Source: Auriscalpium vulgare
Lineage: Eukaryota > Basidiomycota > Agaricomycetes > Russulales > Auriscalpiaceae
NCBI GenBank assembly: GCA_019915015.1
Contig: JAHBBC010000025.1
Span: 1-64,000, forward strand
DNA: 64,000 bases
Reading direction: 5' to 3'
Shown here: positions 44,300-53,825 of the stretch, one piece after another
How the letters are laid out: every line of letters starts with the position of its first letter
Numbering within the stretch: position 1 is the first letter of the stretch
Translations under genes and position numbers: made by a program
The notes under the pieces: model-generated
The model's database searches: none
Told to the model about the DNA's origin: nothing
Seen by the model: only the letters and a program-made list of their open reading frames with translations

Positions 44300-46588
44300 T
44301 CACTCCGTCGAATCCATCGGGGTCACCGAGCGTGACAGAGGCAGAGGTCGCGTGGTCGGATCAACGAGAGTGATTGGGGTTGTATTGTTATTCACAATTA
44401 CTTCCTGCCTATCATCAGTCGCGGTACCCGACGCACTGATCGACGTGAGCGCACCTGAGCTGTTGTGCACAGAGAGGTGATCATCTGCCCAGGTCATCGA
44501 CTCGACGGGTAGCAATCCAGCTACTTCGTCCGCCATGGGAACAGAGTGAGGAGTGAGGGGCACATAGTGCGCGGGGAATTCAGGTGATAATGAGCCTGAT
44601 GTGCGCGACGATTCGGGCGCCTCGGGCGTCACCGGCCGGGTGATACTGCTGTTGCCGCGGAAGTCCAGCGACATGTTCGTGTACAGATTTCGTGGAGGGC
44701 CAGCCAAAGGGGTGGCGTGCACAGGCGGGTACCGCACGTTCATGGCGGCCAGCGTGGGGTCGGTGTTCCACTCGGCTGTCGATGTCGGGGCACGACCCTC
44801 GGTGAGGTTGCGGCGCATAGCGGCGTACTCCTCCATCTCTGTGATCGACCGCGAGCGAGGTTGATAGCCGTTGCTCGCCAGATGGCGCGCCACGTCTTCT
44901 ATCGTTAGATTCCGGCCGTCTCCAACGTACGGGCGGATAGTGGGAGTCGAGCCCAGGATAGGCAAATCGAGGCGGTGTACGATACGGCCGTACAGCCCGC
45001 GAATAGAGAGTAGTTGGGTGCTGGCTGTCACCCAGTGTCCCCGGTTCGACCGCTGCTTCTGGTCGCGGCCGTCTGGGCCATTACGGCGTATCTCGATATG
45101 TCGTTCCAGGACGCGCTGAACAGGGCGGCCCCTGAGTGGGCTGTTGTCGGGGTGAAATGGGACCCCACGCGGGCATCGATCCGGATTGTGGCAGAGAAAG
45201 TCCATCCACTCGCCGATTGGGGTCTCGTACAGCGGAGTCGTCGTCTTGCGCGACTTGGCGTTCGCCGTGTTGGCGCCAGGCGCAGCAGTCTTGGCGGGAG
45301 GCACAGCGCGCCCGGGTCCAGGGGCGTTGGTGGCGTGTGCGGTCGCAGACGCATCGGCGGGCGTGCGATGCGTAGTGCTCTCGCCACGTCGCTTGCTGTT
45401 GCTTACCCCGGTCCAGGCGTCCGAGGATTTTGCCGTGGACCATGGCGGCGGTGCTCGTGTTGAGTCGTGGCTCGAGTCGCGCGGTCCGTGCCCTCCCCCC
45501 GTGGAACCTGGTGGCGGGAGTGGCAGGAGCGGCTGTGCGGGTGTGGCCGCTAGTTCGTTGCGGTGTGCGCCCCACTGTTGGACCAGAAACCGCATTACCG
45601 CGGAACGGTCCGCAGTGGCAAGGTCACTAGCTTCCAGGGCGAGCACCCGGATGCGCGCTGCAGCGTGGGGATCGGTAGCACCACGGGAGAATATCAGGGT
45701 GACGTCGTCGAGCGTGATGGGCACCCATTGGTCCCATTGTGCGCCGCTGATGTCGTGCAAGTGGGATGCCGTCCAGCTAGGCGTTGGACGAGGGGATGGG
45801 CTCGGCGCTGTACGACCAAGTGCGGCCGGTGCGCGCGGTCGTCGGGCTGCCTCGCCCAGTGGGGGAGGCAACGATCGGTCTATTTTTCGCTTTTTGGAGC
45901 TAGGGCGCGGCGATCGACGGCGCTGGGGATGGACGGATGGGGGATCATCGTCGGGGGAGCGTGGGCGTGATTGATCCAACGTACGGGCAAGCTCCTGCTC
46001 CGTGCGCGCGTGGTCTCGGACCAGCTCCGCGTGCTCCAGCCGTATGGTCTCGAGTTGGGCCTGCAGTTCAGCGAGGCGTCCTTGCGCGGCCGTTTCGGAG
46101 TCGCGGGCGATGTCGCGCTGTCGCGTCATGCGTTGCACGTTGGCCTCGGCGCGTGTTCTGACATCTTCCGCAGCAACTATGCGCTCAGAGGCGAATGCCA
46201 GTCCACGCGACACGCCCGAATCAAAGTCGGCGCGGAGGTGCGTGCGCAGTTGATCTTGAACGTGGGCCCATGACGGATGTGATGGGCCCTGGTGTTCGAT
46301 GAATGCGAGGCAGGACGGGCAGTCATGCGTGTGCACAGGGACCCTGAGACTCGGATGCAGTGCCCAGTACGGGGCACCCGAGTTGGGGATGCGGTCGCTA
46401 TCATTGATGCCCGGCGTGCTGGGCGCGATAGGGCCTGTAGCAGCGGGGCCCTCAGTAGGGAACGGAACGATCGAGGGTTCCAGGGCGGTATCAACGATCG
46501 CTAATTGTTCCGGTGTGTCAATGTTCATGCGTTCGGGCGGATCGTCCGAGGGAGAAGTGTGCTCGTCGTCGTTGAGCGAGGTCGTCAT
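44300..46588 (-). CDS. Retroelement third ORF (downstream of pol), 762 aa
   Basis: Uninterrupted frame between pol and the 3' LTR. Acidic, Pro/Ser-rich N-terminus; CPSCLAFIEHQGPSHPSW; a coiled coil around residues 150-210 (many E, A, R, L); a basic patch RRRSPRPSSKKRKI; a compact region IPTLDDVTLIF-like to FLVQQWGAHRN; and a conserved C-terminal third. That third (GEWMDFLCHNPDRCPRGVPF to PRNLYTNMSLDF) is clearly related to the ORF at 51572-52423 of a second element. No envelope features (no signal peptide or membrane span). Coiled coil plus basic patch would fit a Gag-like role, otherwise missing here, but a structural or accessory role is equally possible. Confidence 0.75.
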   Translation of the reverse strand: MTTSLNDDEHTSPSDDPPERMNIDTPEQLAIVDTALEPSIVPFPTEGPAATGPIAPSTPGINDSDRIPNSGAPYWALHPSLRVPVHTHDCPSCLAFIEHQGPSHPSWAHVQDQLRTHLRADFDSGVSRGLAFASERIVAAEDVRTRAEANVQRMTRQRDIARDSETAAQGRLAELQAQLETIRLEHAELVRDHARTEQELARTLDQSRPRSPDDDPPSVHPQRRRSPRPSSKKRKIDRSLPPPLGEAARRPRAPAALGRTAPSPSPRPTPSWTASHLHDISGAQWDQWVPITLDDVTLIFSRGATDPHAAARIRVLALEASDLATADRSAVMRFLVQQWGAHRNELAATPAQPLLPLPPPGSTGGGHGPRDSSHDSTRAPPPWSTAKSSDAWTGVSNSKRRGESTTHRTPADASATAHATNAPGPGRAVPPAKTAAPGANTANAKSRKTTTPLYETPIGEWMDFLCHNPDRCPRGVPFHPDNSPLRGRPVQRVLERHIEIRRNGPDGRDQKQRSNRGHWVTASTQLLSIRGLYGRIVHRLDLPILGSTPTIRPYVGDGRNLTIEDVARHLASNGYQPRSRSITEMEEYAAMRRNLTEGRAPTSTAEWNTDPTLAAMNVRYPPVHATPLAGPPRNLYTNMSLDFRGNSSITRPVTPEAPESSRTSGSLSPEFPAHYVPLTPHSVPMADEVAGLLPVESMTWADDHLSVHNSSGALTSISASGTATDDRQEVIVNNNTTPITLVDPTTRPLPLSRSVTPMDSTE

Positions 46589-46771
46589 AGGTGGGCGATG
46601 AGTGAACGAGCGGGGTGATTCGATGGGACATTTATAGTCAGTGCCATCGATGATGTAGGGAAGAGACAGGGTCGGGATAAGCGAAATAAGCGAGCGGACT
46701 GTCGGAGCATAGTCTAAGTCAAATCGTTTCCGAGATCGCAGATCCGGATCGATAGATTTGATTCTACAGAT

Positions 46772-49700
46772 TCAGCGCTTCTTCGCGGCCCGCGGGCGCG
46801 GTAAGTCCTGCCACTGCTCGACTCCGACTAGCTGAAGATACGCGTCCAATGCCGCAAGCTCGTTGACGTTCCTCAGCGGCTCCCATGTATAGTCCCCGAG
46901 CGCCCAGTGCACCTGTAATTCAAGGCTTCGTCCCTTCCACTGGTGCGCCACAATAGCGTCCACTACCCACTCGTCGTCTGCGTCCGGCTCGCCAAAGTCG
47001 TACGCATTGGTCAATTCACGATTGGGGAACAGCGAGTCATCATTGGGTTCATGTGGACGGAGCAGCGAGGCGTGGAAGACAGGGTGGATACGGCGTTTCT
47101 TCAGCGCATCAGGTAAGTCCAATTTGTAGCTCGAGTGAGCCGGGTGGGCCTCGAGTATCGTGTATGGGCCCACGTACTTGGGCAGCAATTTGCCAGCCCG
47201 TCCCTTAGGGAGACGCAGGTTCGCTGCACTGAGATATACGCGGTCTCCGACCGCCATATGGGTCTCGGTGCGTCGCCGTTGATTCGCGTGATACGTCTGG
47301 CTCACTCGGCTTTCAATTATAGCGTCATGCGCTTGGGACAAGTTCTCGATCGCCGCACGCGCGAATTGGCGTACTCCTTCGAAGGTGCCGCTTGGCCTGA
47401 GTTCGGTGACCATTGTGGGCATGTACCCATAGTTCAGCTCAAAAGGTGCGTATCCCGAGCTCGAGCTAATACTGGAATTCATAGCGAATTCCACCATGGG
47501 GATTTTGGACGCCCAGTCACTCTGGTCTGGCTTCACCAAACTGCGCAGTATCTGGGATACCGTACGTATCGCTCTTTCTGACGCGCCATCCGTCTGCGGG
47601 TGAAACGCCGTCGACATTAATAACTTCGTGCCCACCAGCCGGTGCAGTTCTTTCCAGAATAGCGCCGTGAATTTCGAGTCGCGATCCGACACGATGGACA
47701 TTGGGATTCCATGGAGTCGAACAATCTCACGGAAATACAGGTGCGCGAGCTCCGTTGTCCGAGTGGTGGTCACGATTGGGATCAGATGGACCATTGAGGT
47801 GAGTCGGCAGATGACGACCCATAGGTAATTCGCGCCCTCACTTTCAGGGAAAGGGCCAGCAAAATCCATCCCGATGGAGTCCCACGGGCGCGTGGGGATT
47901 GGCATCGGGTGCAACAGTCCAGGTGGGCGCAAGTTACTGGTTTTGTTTGCTTGACACAGTGGACAAGTCGTGCAAAATCGTTCTATGTCCCTGCCAATCT
48001 TAGGCCACCAGTACCAGCGACGGGCGTAATCGGCCGTCTTCTGGAAACCAAGGTGTCCTACAATTGAGTGAGCCGTATCAATTATCATCTCACGTAGTCG
48101 CCGACTGCCAATGGTCATTTCTGGGACGCACAGTACTTGCCCTCCCGTACGGGATTCCACCCAGACGATGCCGTTCACCACTTCGAATGCAGCAAATTGG
48201 CCTGGATTCTCGATTATGCGGGCAAGAAACCCATCTGCACGCGAACCGTTTCGCAATGTGGGCTCCCAGTCCTCCATGGCTTGCACTTTCTCCGGTAGTG
48301 ACGGGGTGGCCTTGACGATTTCGTCTATGGACACGTCAGGTATTGTATCCATTTCACGTGCGGGGAGGGTGGTAGCCATCGCCTCCGCCTCTTGATCTCT
48401 GGGCAGCTTTGCTTCCCTGATCTGACGCGTTCGTAATGTCCGAATCGCTTGCACGCGTATCTCTAACATTCTGTCCGGGGACAGATCCTCCCCTTCGGGA
48501 TCAAGAATCGAATCGACAGAGACTATCTCAGCGTCGGGGTCATCGAGTGACTCATAGTAACGGGAGAAGCAGTCAGCCACCTTGTTGAGTTTACCCTCAA
48601 TGTAGGTAACAGTCATGTCAAATTTCGACAGAAACTCAAACCAACGGACTTGCCGAGGCGACAGGTTTCGCTGGGAATTGAAGAATTCCAGTGCCTTGTG
48701 GTCGGTCACCACAGTGAATTTCCGCCCGATGAGCTTGTCTGACCATTTGGTCAGGGCTTCAAGTATGGCAATTGTCTCTTGCTCAAAGGTGCGGTAATTT
48801 CGCTGAGCGCTGGAGAACTTTTTGGACATAAATCCAGCGGGTCGGCAGGTCGACCAATCTGGGCCTTGACCATATACTGCACCGACGCCATATGTCGATG
48901 CGTCACATATCACCCAGATCGTAACGCCGGTGCGTGGATCAATCGGGCGAAGTATGGGCGTGCGGCATGCAAGTGCTTTTATCATTTCAAAGCAGCGCTC
49001 GTGTATCGGTCCCCACACGAACGGCCTGCCATTCGAGGTGAGACTCGCAAGTGGGGTGGTATATGCGCTGACATCGGGCATAAATTGAGCTAGGTATTGT
49101 ACCAGGCCCAAGAATCGTTGCACTTCTTGGTAATTGCGAGGCCGAGGCCAGTGTCGCACACGTGCCATTTTATCCGTGTCTGCATGGATACCTTTGGCGT
49201 CGACCACATGTCCGAGGCAATCCAGTCTCAGTGAGTACAGGTCGCACTTGTCCTTACTGAGGAACATATGGTTCTCGCGGAGTCGATCGAAAACGAGACG
49301 TAAGTGGCGTTCATGATCCTCCACCGAGTCCGAGTATATGAATATATCGTCCAGATAGACGTGTATAAATATGCCAATAAAATCCTGAAATATTACGGTC
49401 ATTAACCGCTGGAACGTGGCAGGTGCGTTACAATCCCCTTGTTGCATAACCAGGCTGACAAAGGTGCCATAGACCGTCGCAAATGCCGTCTTCCACACAT
49501 CAGTGGGGTCTACCCGGATTTGTTCGTAGGCATCACTCATATCAATCTTAGAGCGAACCTTTGCACGGGCCACATCCATACGGATTTGGTCTTGATCAGG
49601 AAACGGAGTAACATCTTTGTGAGTGTTGTCATTCCGTTTCCTAGCGTCCACCACCGTTCGCAATTTTCCTGATTTCTTGGGGATGCACAACAGCGGGGCC

Positions 49701-50041
49701 GCTTCCGGGGCCGCTTGCCGTTTCCACCACCCAGCATCAACGTATCTCTGGAGCTTCTTCGCGAGTTGAGGCTTGAGTGCGTCGGGACACCGAGGCAGGT
49801 GATATCGTATCTTCAATGACTCGTCGATTAATGATATGTGATGATTTACCGCCCTCATGGGGGGTAATTCCAGGGGCACGGGGCACATTATGTCCTCGGT
49901 CCGCTCGTACCACTTGCGTCGCAATTCACGTATCCTCGTTGTGTCGCTCTCGTCGTCAGGGGGTTCCGGGGGCAGGCGCGCCCCGTCTGGGGCGCGGTCG
50001 GTCGTGGCAGGTTCTACTCTCGTAGATCCCACCGCGCGCCC
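46772..50041 (-). CDS. Ty3/gypsy Pol: reverse transcriptase, RNase H, integrase, chromodomain
   Basis: About 1,090 codons, uninterrupted. RT with DMSDAYEQIRVD, CNAPATFQRLM and the active site VYLDDIFIYS; RNase H region VICDASTYGVGAV, EQETIAILEAL and VTDHKALEFF; integrase zinc finger HSIVGHLGF...CTTCPLCQ; catalytic core MDFAGPFPE, IVSDRDSKF and GASERAIRT (D, D, E); then WEPLRNV at the end of a chromodomain-like C-terminus (DDEWVVDAIVAHQ). Order RT-RNaseH-IN places it in Ty3/gypsy (Metaviridae), chromodomain type. There is no ATG at the start: the frame continues directly from the protease ORF after a single TGA, so it is probably made by stop readthrough. Looks functional. Confidence 0.95.
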   Translation of the reverse strand, partial: GRAVGSTRVEPATTDRAPDGARLPPEPPDDESDTTRIRELRRKWYERTEDIMCPVPLELPPMRAVNHHISLIDESLKIRYHLPRCPDALKPQLAKKLQRYVDAGWWKRQAAPEAAPLLCIPKKSGKLRTVVDARKRNDNTHKDVTPFPDQDQIRMDVARAKVRSKIDMSDAYEQIRVDPTDVWKTAFATVYGTFVSLVMQQGDCNAPATFQRLMTVIFQDFIGIFIHVYLDDIFIYSDSVEDHERHLRLVFDRLRENHMFLSKDKCDLYSLRLDCLGHVVDAKGIHADTDKMARVRHWPRPRNYQEVQRFLGLVQYLAQFMPDVSAYTTPLASLTSNGRPFVWGPIHERCFEMIKALACRTPILRPIDPRTGVTIWVICDASTYGVGAVYGQGPDWSTCRPAGFMSKKFSSAQRNYRTFEQETIAILEALTKWSDKLIGRKFTVVTDHKALEFFNSQRNLSPRQVRWFEFLSKFDMTVTYIEGKLNKVADCFSRYYESLDDPDAEIVSVDSILDPEGEDLSPDRMLEIRVQAIRTLRTRQIREAKLPRDQEAEAMATTLPAREMDTIPDVSIDEIVKATPSLPEKVQAMEDWEPTLRNGSRADGFLARIIENPGQFAAFEVVNGIVWVESRTGGQVLCVPEMTIGSRRLREMIIDTAHSIVGHLGFQKTADYARRWYWWPKIGRDIERFCTTCPLCQANKTSNLRPPGLLHPMPIPTRPWDSIGMDFAGPFPESEGANYLWVVICRLTSMVHLIPIVTTTRTTELAHLYFREIVRLHGIPMSIVSDRDSKFTALFWKELHRLVGTKLLMSTAFHPQTDGASERAIRTVSQILRSLVKPDQSDWASKIPMVEFAMNSSISSSSGYAPFELNYGYMPTMVTELRPSGTFEGVRQFARAAIENLSQAHDAIIESRVSQTYHANQRRRTETHMAVGDRVYLSAANLRLPKGRAGKLLPKYVGPYTILEAHPAHSSYKLDLPDALKKRRIHPVFHASLLRPHEPNDDSLFPNRELTNAYDFGEPDADDEWVVDAIVAHQWKGRSLELQVHWALGDYTWEPLRNVNELAALDAYLQLVGVEQWQDLPRPRAAKKR

Positions 50042-51235
50042 TCATTCGCTCCTTAGAGTGGCCAGTGCATTAATCTGCACGGGATGCGTGTCGATGACGG
50101 TGCGCCCACGTCGCTTCATTAGCGTTCGTTCTTCTTTCACCGTTAACGCAGGTATTTCAATCGTGCCAAAGCGAACGACGTTATGCTCGAAATCAAGCAC
50201 TGCCTTATATTCTTTAAGAAATGGTGTGCCGAGTATCACGTCATAGTGCTCGATGTTCACAATGTCTAGGAAGCATGGGAAATTGCGGTTTCCCATCGAT
50301 ACGCTGGATCGCGTCCCGAAATTTACCCTCAACCGGCTTCCAACACATCCCAGCTGGAGGGTCATAGGTTCTTTCAGCTGGAATACATCGAGCTTCGCTA
50401 TATGTGCTGCCTCATGACTAACTCCATTGGTGGTACTTCCACTGTCGAACAGCACATACATGTCCACGCCGCCGACCCGCAGGTTTGCAGCAATTACTTG
50501 GTGCATATGCGGGTCGCGCGTCGGTTGTTCTTCTGCGCTGGATTTACGGCGTATATTGGACGCGTATGCCCATCGAGGTAGGTTTCCCGATTCTCCAGGC
50601 GACGCTCTGGTGGCCATGATCTGGAGTTCGGATATCTCGTCGATACTGTTCTCGTCCCCCTCGCTGGGTATTGGAGTATCTGCCCGCACTGGCTGTTCTG
50701 GCGCACGTCCCGCCGGCCGTGGGGCCGTGTCTACTAGAGTTTTGGGGACGGCTTCATCTATTAGAGCCGGCAGATCTCCATACAGATCCTCGTCGCTATC
50801 TGCTGGTCGTCTCGACAGTGCATCCGCGTTGCTCTGACTACGGTACGGTCTGTCCACCAGTGAGTCAAGTACGCGCGCCGCGTGGTCCATTCCCGGGGCG
50901 CGTACGTCTGTGTCTTCCATATTGCGAGATGCGGTTTGCACCGCTCGCTGTGCCATCTGCATGCCAATGCTAATACCATTCTGGTATGTCTCTTCTAGCT
51001 CTGATTCTCGTCGACTGGCATCCTGCGCTAACACTGTGTATCTCTGCGATTCATCTGCAGGTGTGGGGCTGGGGACCAGCGTATCGTCTAGGTATTGTAT
51101 CACTGGGGGTGCACTTATCACCTCTGGGGTGTCGGCGGGCCAGTTGGCCGCACTATCTGCGGTCCACGGGCCGGTGCGCGCCGCTGGTCCGTCGGTCTCA
51201 TAGTCACTGTAATAGCTTGATGATAGACTTAACAA
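50042..51235 (-). CDS. Retroelement protease ORF, 5'-truncated
   Basis: About 397 codons. The C-terminal third is a retroviral-type aspartic protease (MYVLFDSGSTTNGVS active site, DVILGTPFLKEY). The N-terminal two thirds are acidic and Ser/Pro-rich without a capsid-like domain or zinc knuckle. The frame opens inside the adjoining LTR of another family, and its first ATG comes only at codon 92 (IGMQMAQ), so the true start has been lost or lay upstream. It ends in TGA at 50044-50042, followed in the same frame by pol. Confidence 0.8.
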   Translation of the reverse strand: MLSLSSSYYSDYETDGPAARTGPWTADSAANWPADTPEVISAPPVIQYLDDTLVPSPTPADESQRYTVLAQDASRRESELEETYQNGISIGMQMAQRAVQTASRNMEDTDVRAPGMDHAARVLDSLVDRPYRSQSNADALSRRPADSDEDLYGDLPALIDEAVPKTLVDTAPRPAGRAPEQPVRADTPIPSEGDENSIDEISELQIMATRASPGESGNLPRWAYASNIRRKSSAEEQPTRDPHMHQVIAANLRVGGVDMYVLFDSGSTTNGVSHEAAHIAKLDVFQLKEPMTLQLGCVGSRLRVNFGTRSSVSMGNRNFPCFLDIVNIEHYDVILGTPFLKEYKAVLDFEHNVVRFGTIEIPALTVKEERTLMKRRGRTVIDTHPVQINALATLRSE

Positions 51236-51505
51236 TCCCTCGGGATGAACGCGACCCGTGTGCTCGTATTGGCAACGATGGATGCGTACAAAAGTGAGTG
51301 GATGTAGTCGTGCCTCCTCGAGAGCGAGGAGGCGCGGCCTAATGCCTACAGCCTAACAGATACAAACAATCTGTTAGGCTCCTGTGCCAGCCTAGTTGGC
51401 CACAGGGAACCGACGCGCTGGCTCCACGCGTCGGTAGCCTCGTGTTGCGCTTCTCAAGCGCTGCACGAGCGCGTTGCGCGCCCACACGCGTTCGCCCCTC
51501 TTACA
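51208..51505 (-). repeat. LTR of a second gypsy-type family (B), 298 bp
   Basis: Bounded by TGTAA...TTACA, preceded on the minus strand by a purine tract (CCAGGGGGAGGA). Contains a hairpin CCTCCTCGAGAGCGAGGAGG. Similar in layout to the 44034-44253 LTR but too different to be its sister copy. It is the 3' LTR of the fragment at 51.57-52.42 kb and abuts the protease ORF of the other element. Confidence 0.65.
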
Positions 51506-51571
51506 TCCTCCCCCTGGAGCCGCGCCAGGGGCTCCTGAACGAACCGCCCCCTCTTCTATTCGCTCCCGGGC

Positions 51572-52423
51572 CTACAGTTCACCGTCCGACGAGTCGGGAA
51601 GCGGGACTGCATCTGCGAGCGCCATCATCGCAACATCGTTGTCGATGTCGGTGGGCCCCGCAGCCTCGCCAGCCGAGGAGGCGACGTCAGTCACCTCGGC
51701 GTCACTCCCGCGTTGCGCGGCGGTGGCGTCGGCGGCGCTGGGCTCCCCAGCTGTGGCAAGGGCATCGGTGGGAAGGGGTGCAGCGGTCGTCGCAGACCCT
51801 CCTGTCGTTGAGATCAGGGGGGCTCGATGATCGAGCGAGCGGTTGGGGTATTCGTTGATGTACACCCCGTCCGCGAGTGGGCGTGTCGCGCTGTAGCGCT
51901 TCACGAGGCTGGCTACCGTGGGTTCGGTAGGCCAGTCTGCCGTCGAGAGAGGGTCTCGGCCCAACAGCTCGTTACGGCGCCCTACGGCGTAATTCTCCAA
52001 GTAGGAGAGGGATACGGTCCGGGGGCGGTAGCCGCAGTGCGCGAAGTGATGCGCGACTTGGCTGTGCGTCATGTGACGCGTGTCTCCAGTGAAGGGGACA
52101 GGGTGGGTATTGGCGGCGCGGGAGTACCGTTGGTCTCGGATGAGAGCCTCGAACATCCCGTGCACGGAGAACAGTTCCTCCGCAATGCGGACGAACTCCT
52201 CATGCTGGGGATGCTCGACTCCGTTGCTCCCGGCAGGGCCGGCCCGGCGAACCGCAAGGTGTTGGTCCAGCGCGGCGCTCTCGGGGTAGCCTGCAGGGAT
52301 CCCCGGGGTGTTGCGAAATAGCACACCGAGGGGTCGCTTGGATGGGTGGTCGAACACGTACCGCACCCATACCCCGACGTCTTGGCGATACGACCACCCC
52401 GACCCTGCCGGCGCCGTCCCCAT
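51572..52423 (-). CDS. Third-ORF homologue of the second retroelement, 5'-truncated
   Basis: 283 codons related to the C-terminal third of the 762-aa ORF at 44300-46588: VGVWVRYVFDHPSKRPLGVLF, VAHHFAHCGYRPRTVSLSYLE, NYAVGRRNELLGRDPLSTAD and PLADGVYINEYPNRSLDHR align with equivalent motifs there. The tail is Ala/Thr/Asp-rich. The N-terminal coiled coil is missing and the sequence to the right is unrelated, so this is the 3' remnant of an element. Confidence 0.7.
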   Translation of the reverse strand: MGTAPAGSGWSYRQDVGVWVRYVFDHPSKRPLGVLFRNTPGIPAGYPESAALDQHLAVRRAGPAGSNGVEHPQHEEFVRIAEELFSVHGMFEALIRDQRYSRAANTHPVPFTGDTRHMTHSQVAHHFAHCGYRPRTVSLSYLENYAVGRRNELLGRDPLSTADWPTEPTVASLVKRYSATRPLADGVYINEYPNRSLDHRAPLISTTGGSATTAAPLPTDALATAGEPSAADATAAQRGSDAEVTDVASSAGEAAGPTDIDNDVAMMALADAVPLPDSSDGEL

Positions 52424-52928
52424 CCTCCGCTACGACTCCCCGCCGCAGCTTTTCCGGACCTACAACGCGCTCACGGAGGAGCTCAACACCATCAGCGTCA
52501 ACTACGCGACGCTCGACGCCCGGGCCCGCGGCATCGTCGCTGAGCGGAACTGGGTCTGGCGGACCCTGCAGCAGCTCGGCGACCCCGCGTTCCCTGCGCC
52601 TGTCGGGGGCCTCATCTCGCCGCAGGTTGGCCCCTTCGATCCGCCGCGCCGCCTCCCTCTCCCTGCTCCCCCCGCGTCGCGTGCCGCTTCTCCCGCGCCG
52701 GCCAGGCCTGCCTCGCGCCTCCTCCTCGCGCCACCCTCGTCGGCTCTCATCGCCTCTTCCCTCCCGCTGCTTAGTGCCGCCGTCATGCCTCTCGTCGGTC
52801 GCGCTTCTCGCCTTCCTTCCCCCGTGCCTCCGGTTGCTCCCGCTGCGCCCTTCTCGCCGCTCGCCTCTGCCGCTCCTCCCGCGTCAGACCCTGCCCCCGG
52901 CCCTACCATGCCTCACCAGATGGTGTAA
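52400..52928 (+). CDS. Hypothetical protein or element fragment
   Basis: Plus-strand frame with a plausible helical start (QLFRTYNALTEELNTISVNY, RNWVWRTLQQLGDPAFPAP) followed by a long Pro/Ala/Ser low-complexity tail to a stop at 52928. The left edge meets the truncated retroelement ORF on the other strand. No family recognised; it may be the end of a further repeat element. Confidence 0.3.
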
Positions 52929-53039
52929 CTGAATAGTAATACATACCGATAGCCATTGGTCAATACATTACAATGCATGACCAATCAGGTATATATTTAA
53001 TATATCAGCCCGTATGGCCTGTTCTCCTTTTGTCCAACG

Positions 53040-53825
53040 CTTTTCCCACACCCACGGGGTTCTTTTGGGTCAATTCCCACGGCCTGGTAGGACCGGAAAA
53101 TCACGAATATTGGAAACATTCGGGATATTCCGGTATTCCCACAACATACCAGATGTGGAAACTGTTCCCACGGCCCGACAAAATAACAGAAAACCGCGAT
53201 AAATGTTGAAAATATTGGGGGGAGCCACGGTTGCCCCGGGTCACGTTATCTGTACCCCAAATGTGGGAATCACTTCCCACACCCCGGAAAAACAGCAGAA
53301 AATCGAGAAAAAATCCAAAATATTCGGGGGAACCACGGTTGCCCCGGGTCACGTCATCTGTACCCCAAATGTGGGAATCACTTCCCACACCCCGGAAAAA
53401 CAGCAGAAAATCGAGAAAAAAGCCAAAATATTCGGGGGAACCACGGTTGCCCCGGGTCACGTCATCTGTACCCCAAATGTGGCAATCACTTCCCACACCC
53501 CGGAAAAACAGCAGAAAATCGAGAAAAAAGCCAAAATATTCGGGGGAACCACGGTTGCCCCGGGTCACGTCCTCTGTACCCCAAATGTGGGAATCACTTC
53601 CCACGGCCCGACAAAATAGCAGAAAATCGTGAAAAAAGCCAAAATATTCGGGGGAACCACGGTTGCCCCGGGTCACGTTATTTGTACCCCAATTGTGGGA
53701 ATCACTTCCCATACGCCGGAAAAACAGCAGAAAAACGGGGAAAAATGTCAAAATATTGGGGTAACCGCGGTTTCTCCACGTCACGTTGCTCGGAGGCCAG
53801 ATGCGGAAATCAGTTCTCACACTGC
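53040..53825 (+). repeat. 108-bp minisatellite, about seven units
   Basis: Units recur exactly every 108 bp (GCCCCGGGTCACG at 53233, 53341, 53449, 53557, 53665, and a diverged one at 53773), with decayed units on the left. Central units are nearly identical. Each holds a palindrome TGTGGGAA-TCAC-TTCCCACA. Because 108 is 36 codons, one minus-strand frame (53101-53820, 239 codons) and two plus-strand frames stay open across the array. Confidence 0.95.

Noticed and set aside
45186..45974. Long plus-strand ORFs opposite the retroelement third ORF
   Set aside because: They are antisense frames kept open by GC-rich codon bias, without motifs.
44034..51505. Treating the two LTRs as the matching ends of one complete element
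   Set aside because: They differ in length (220 and 298 bp) and sequence, and the flanking 5 bp (CTAAA and TCCTC) do not match.
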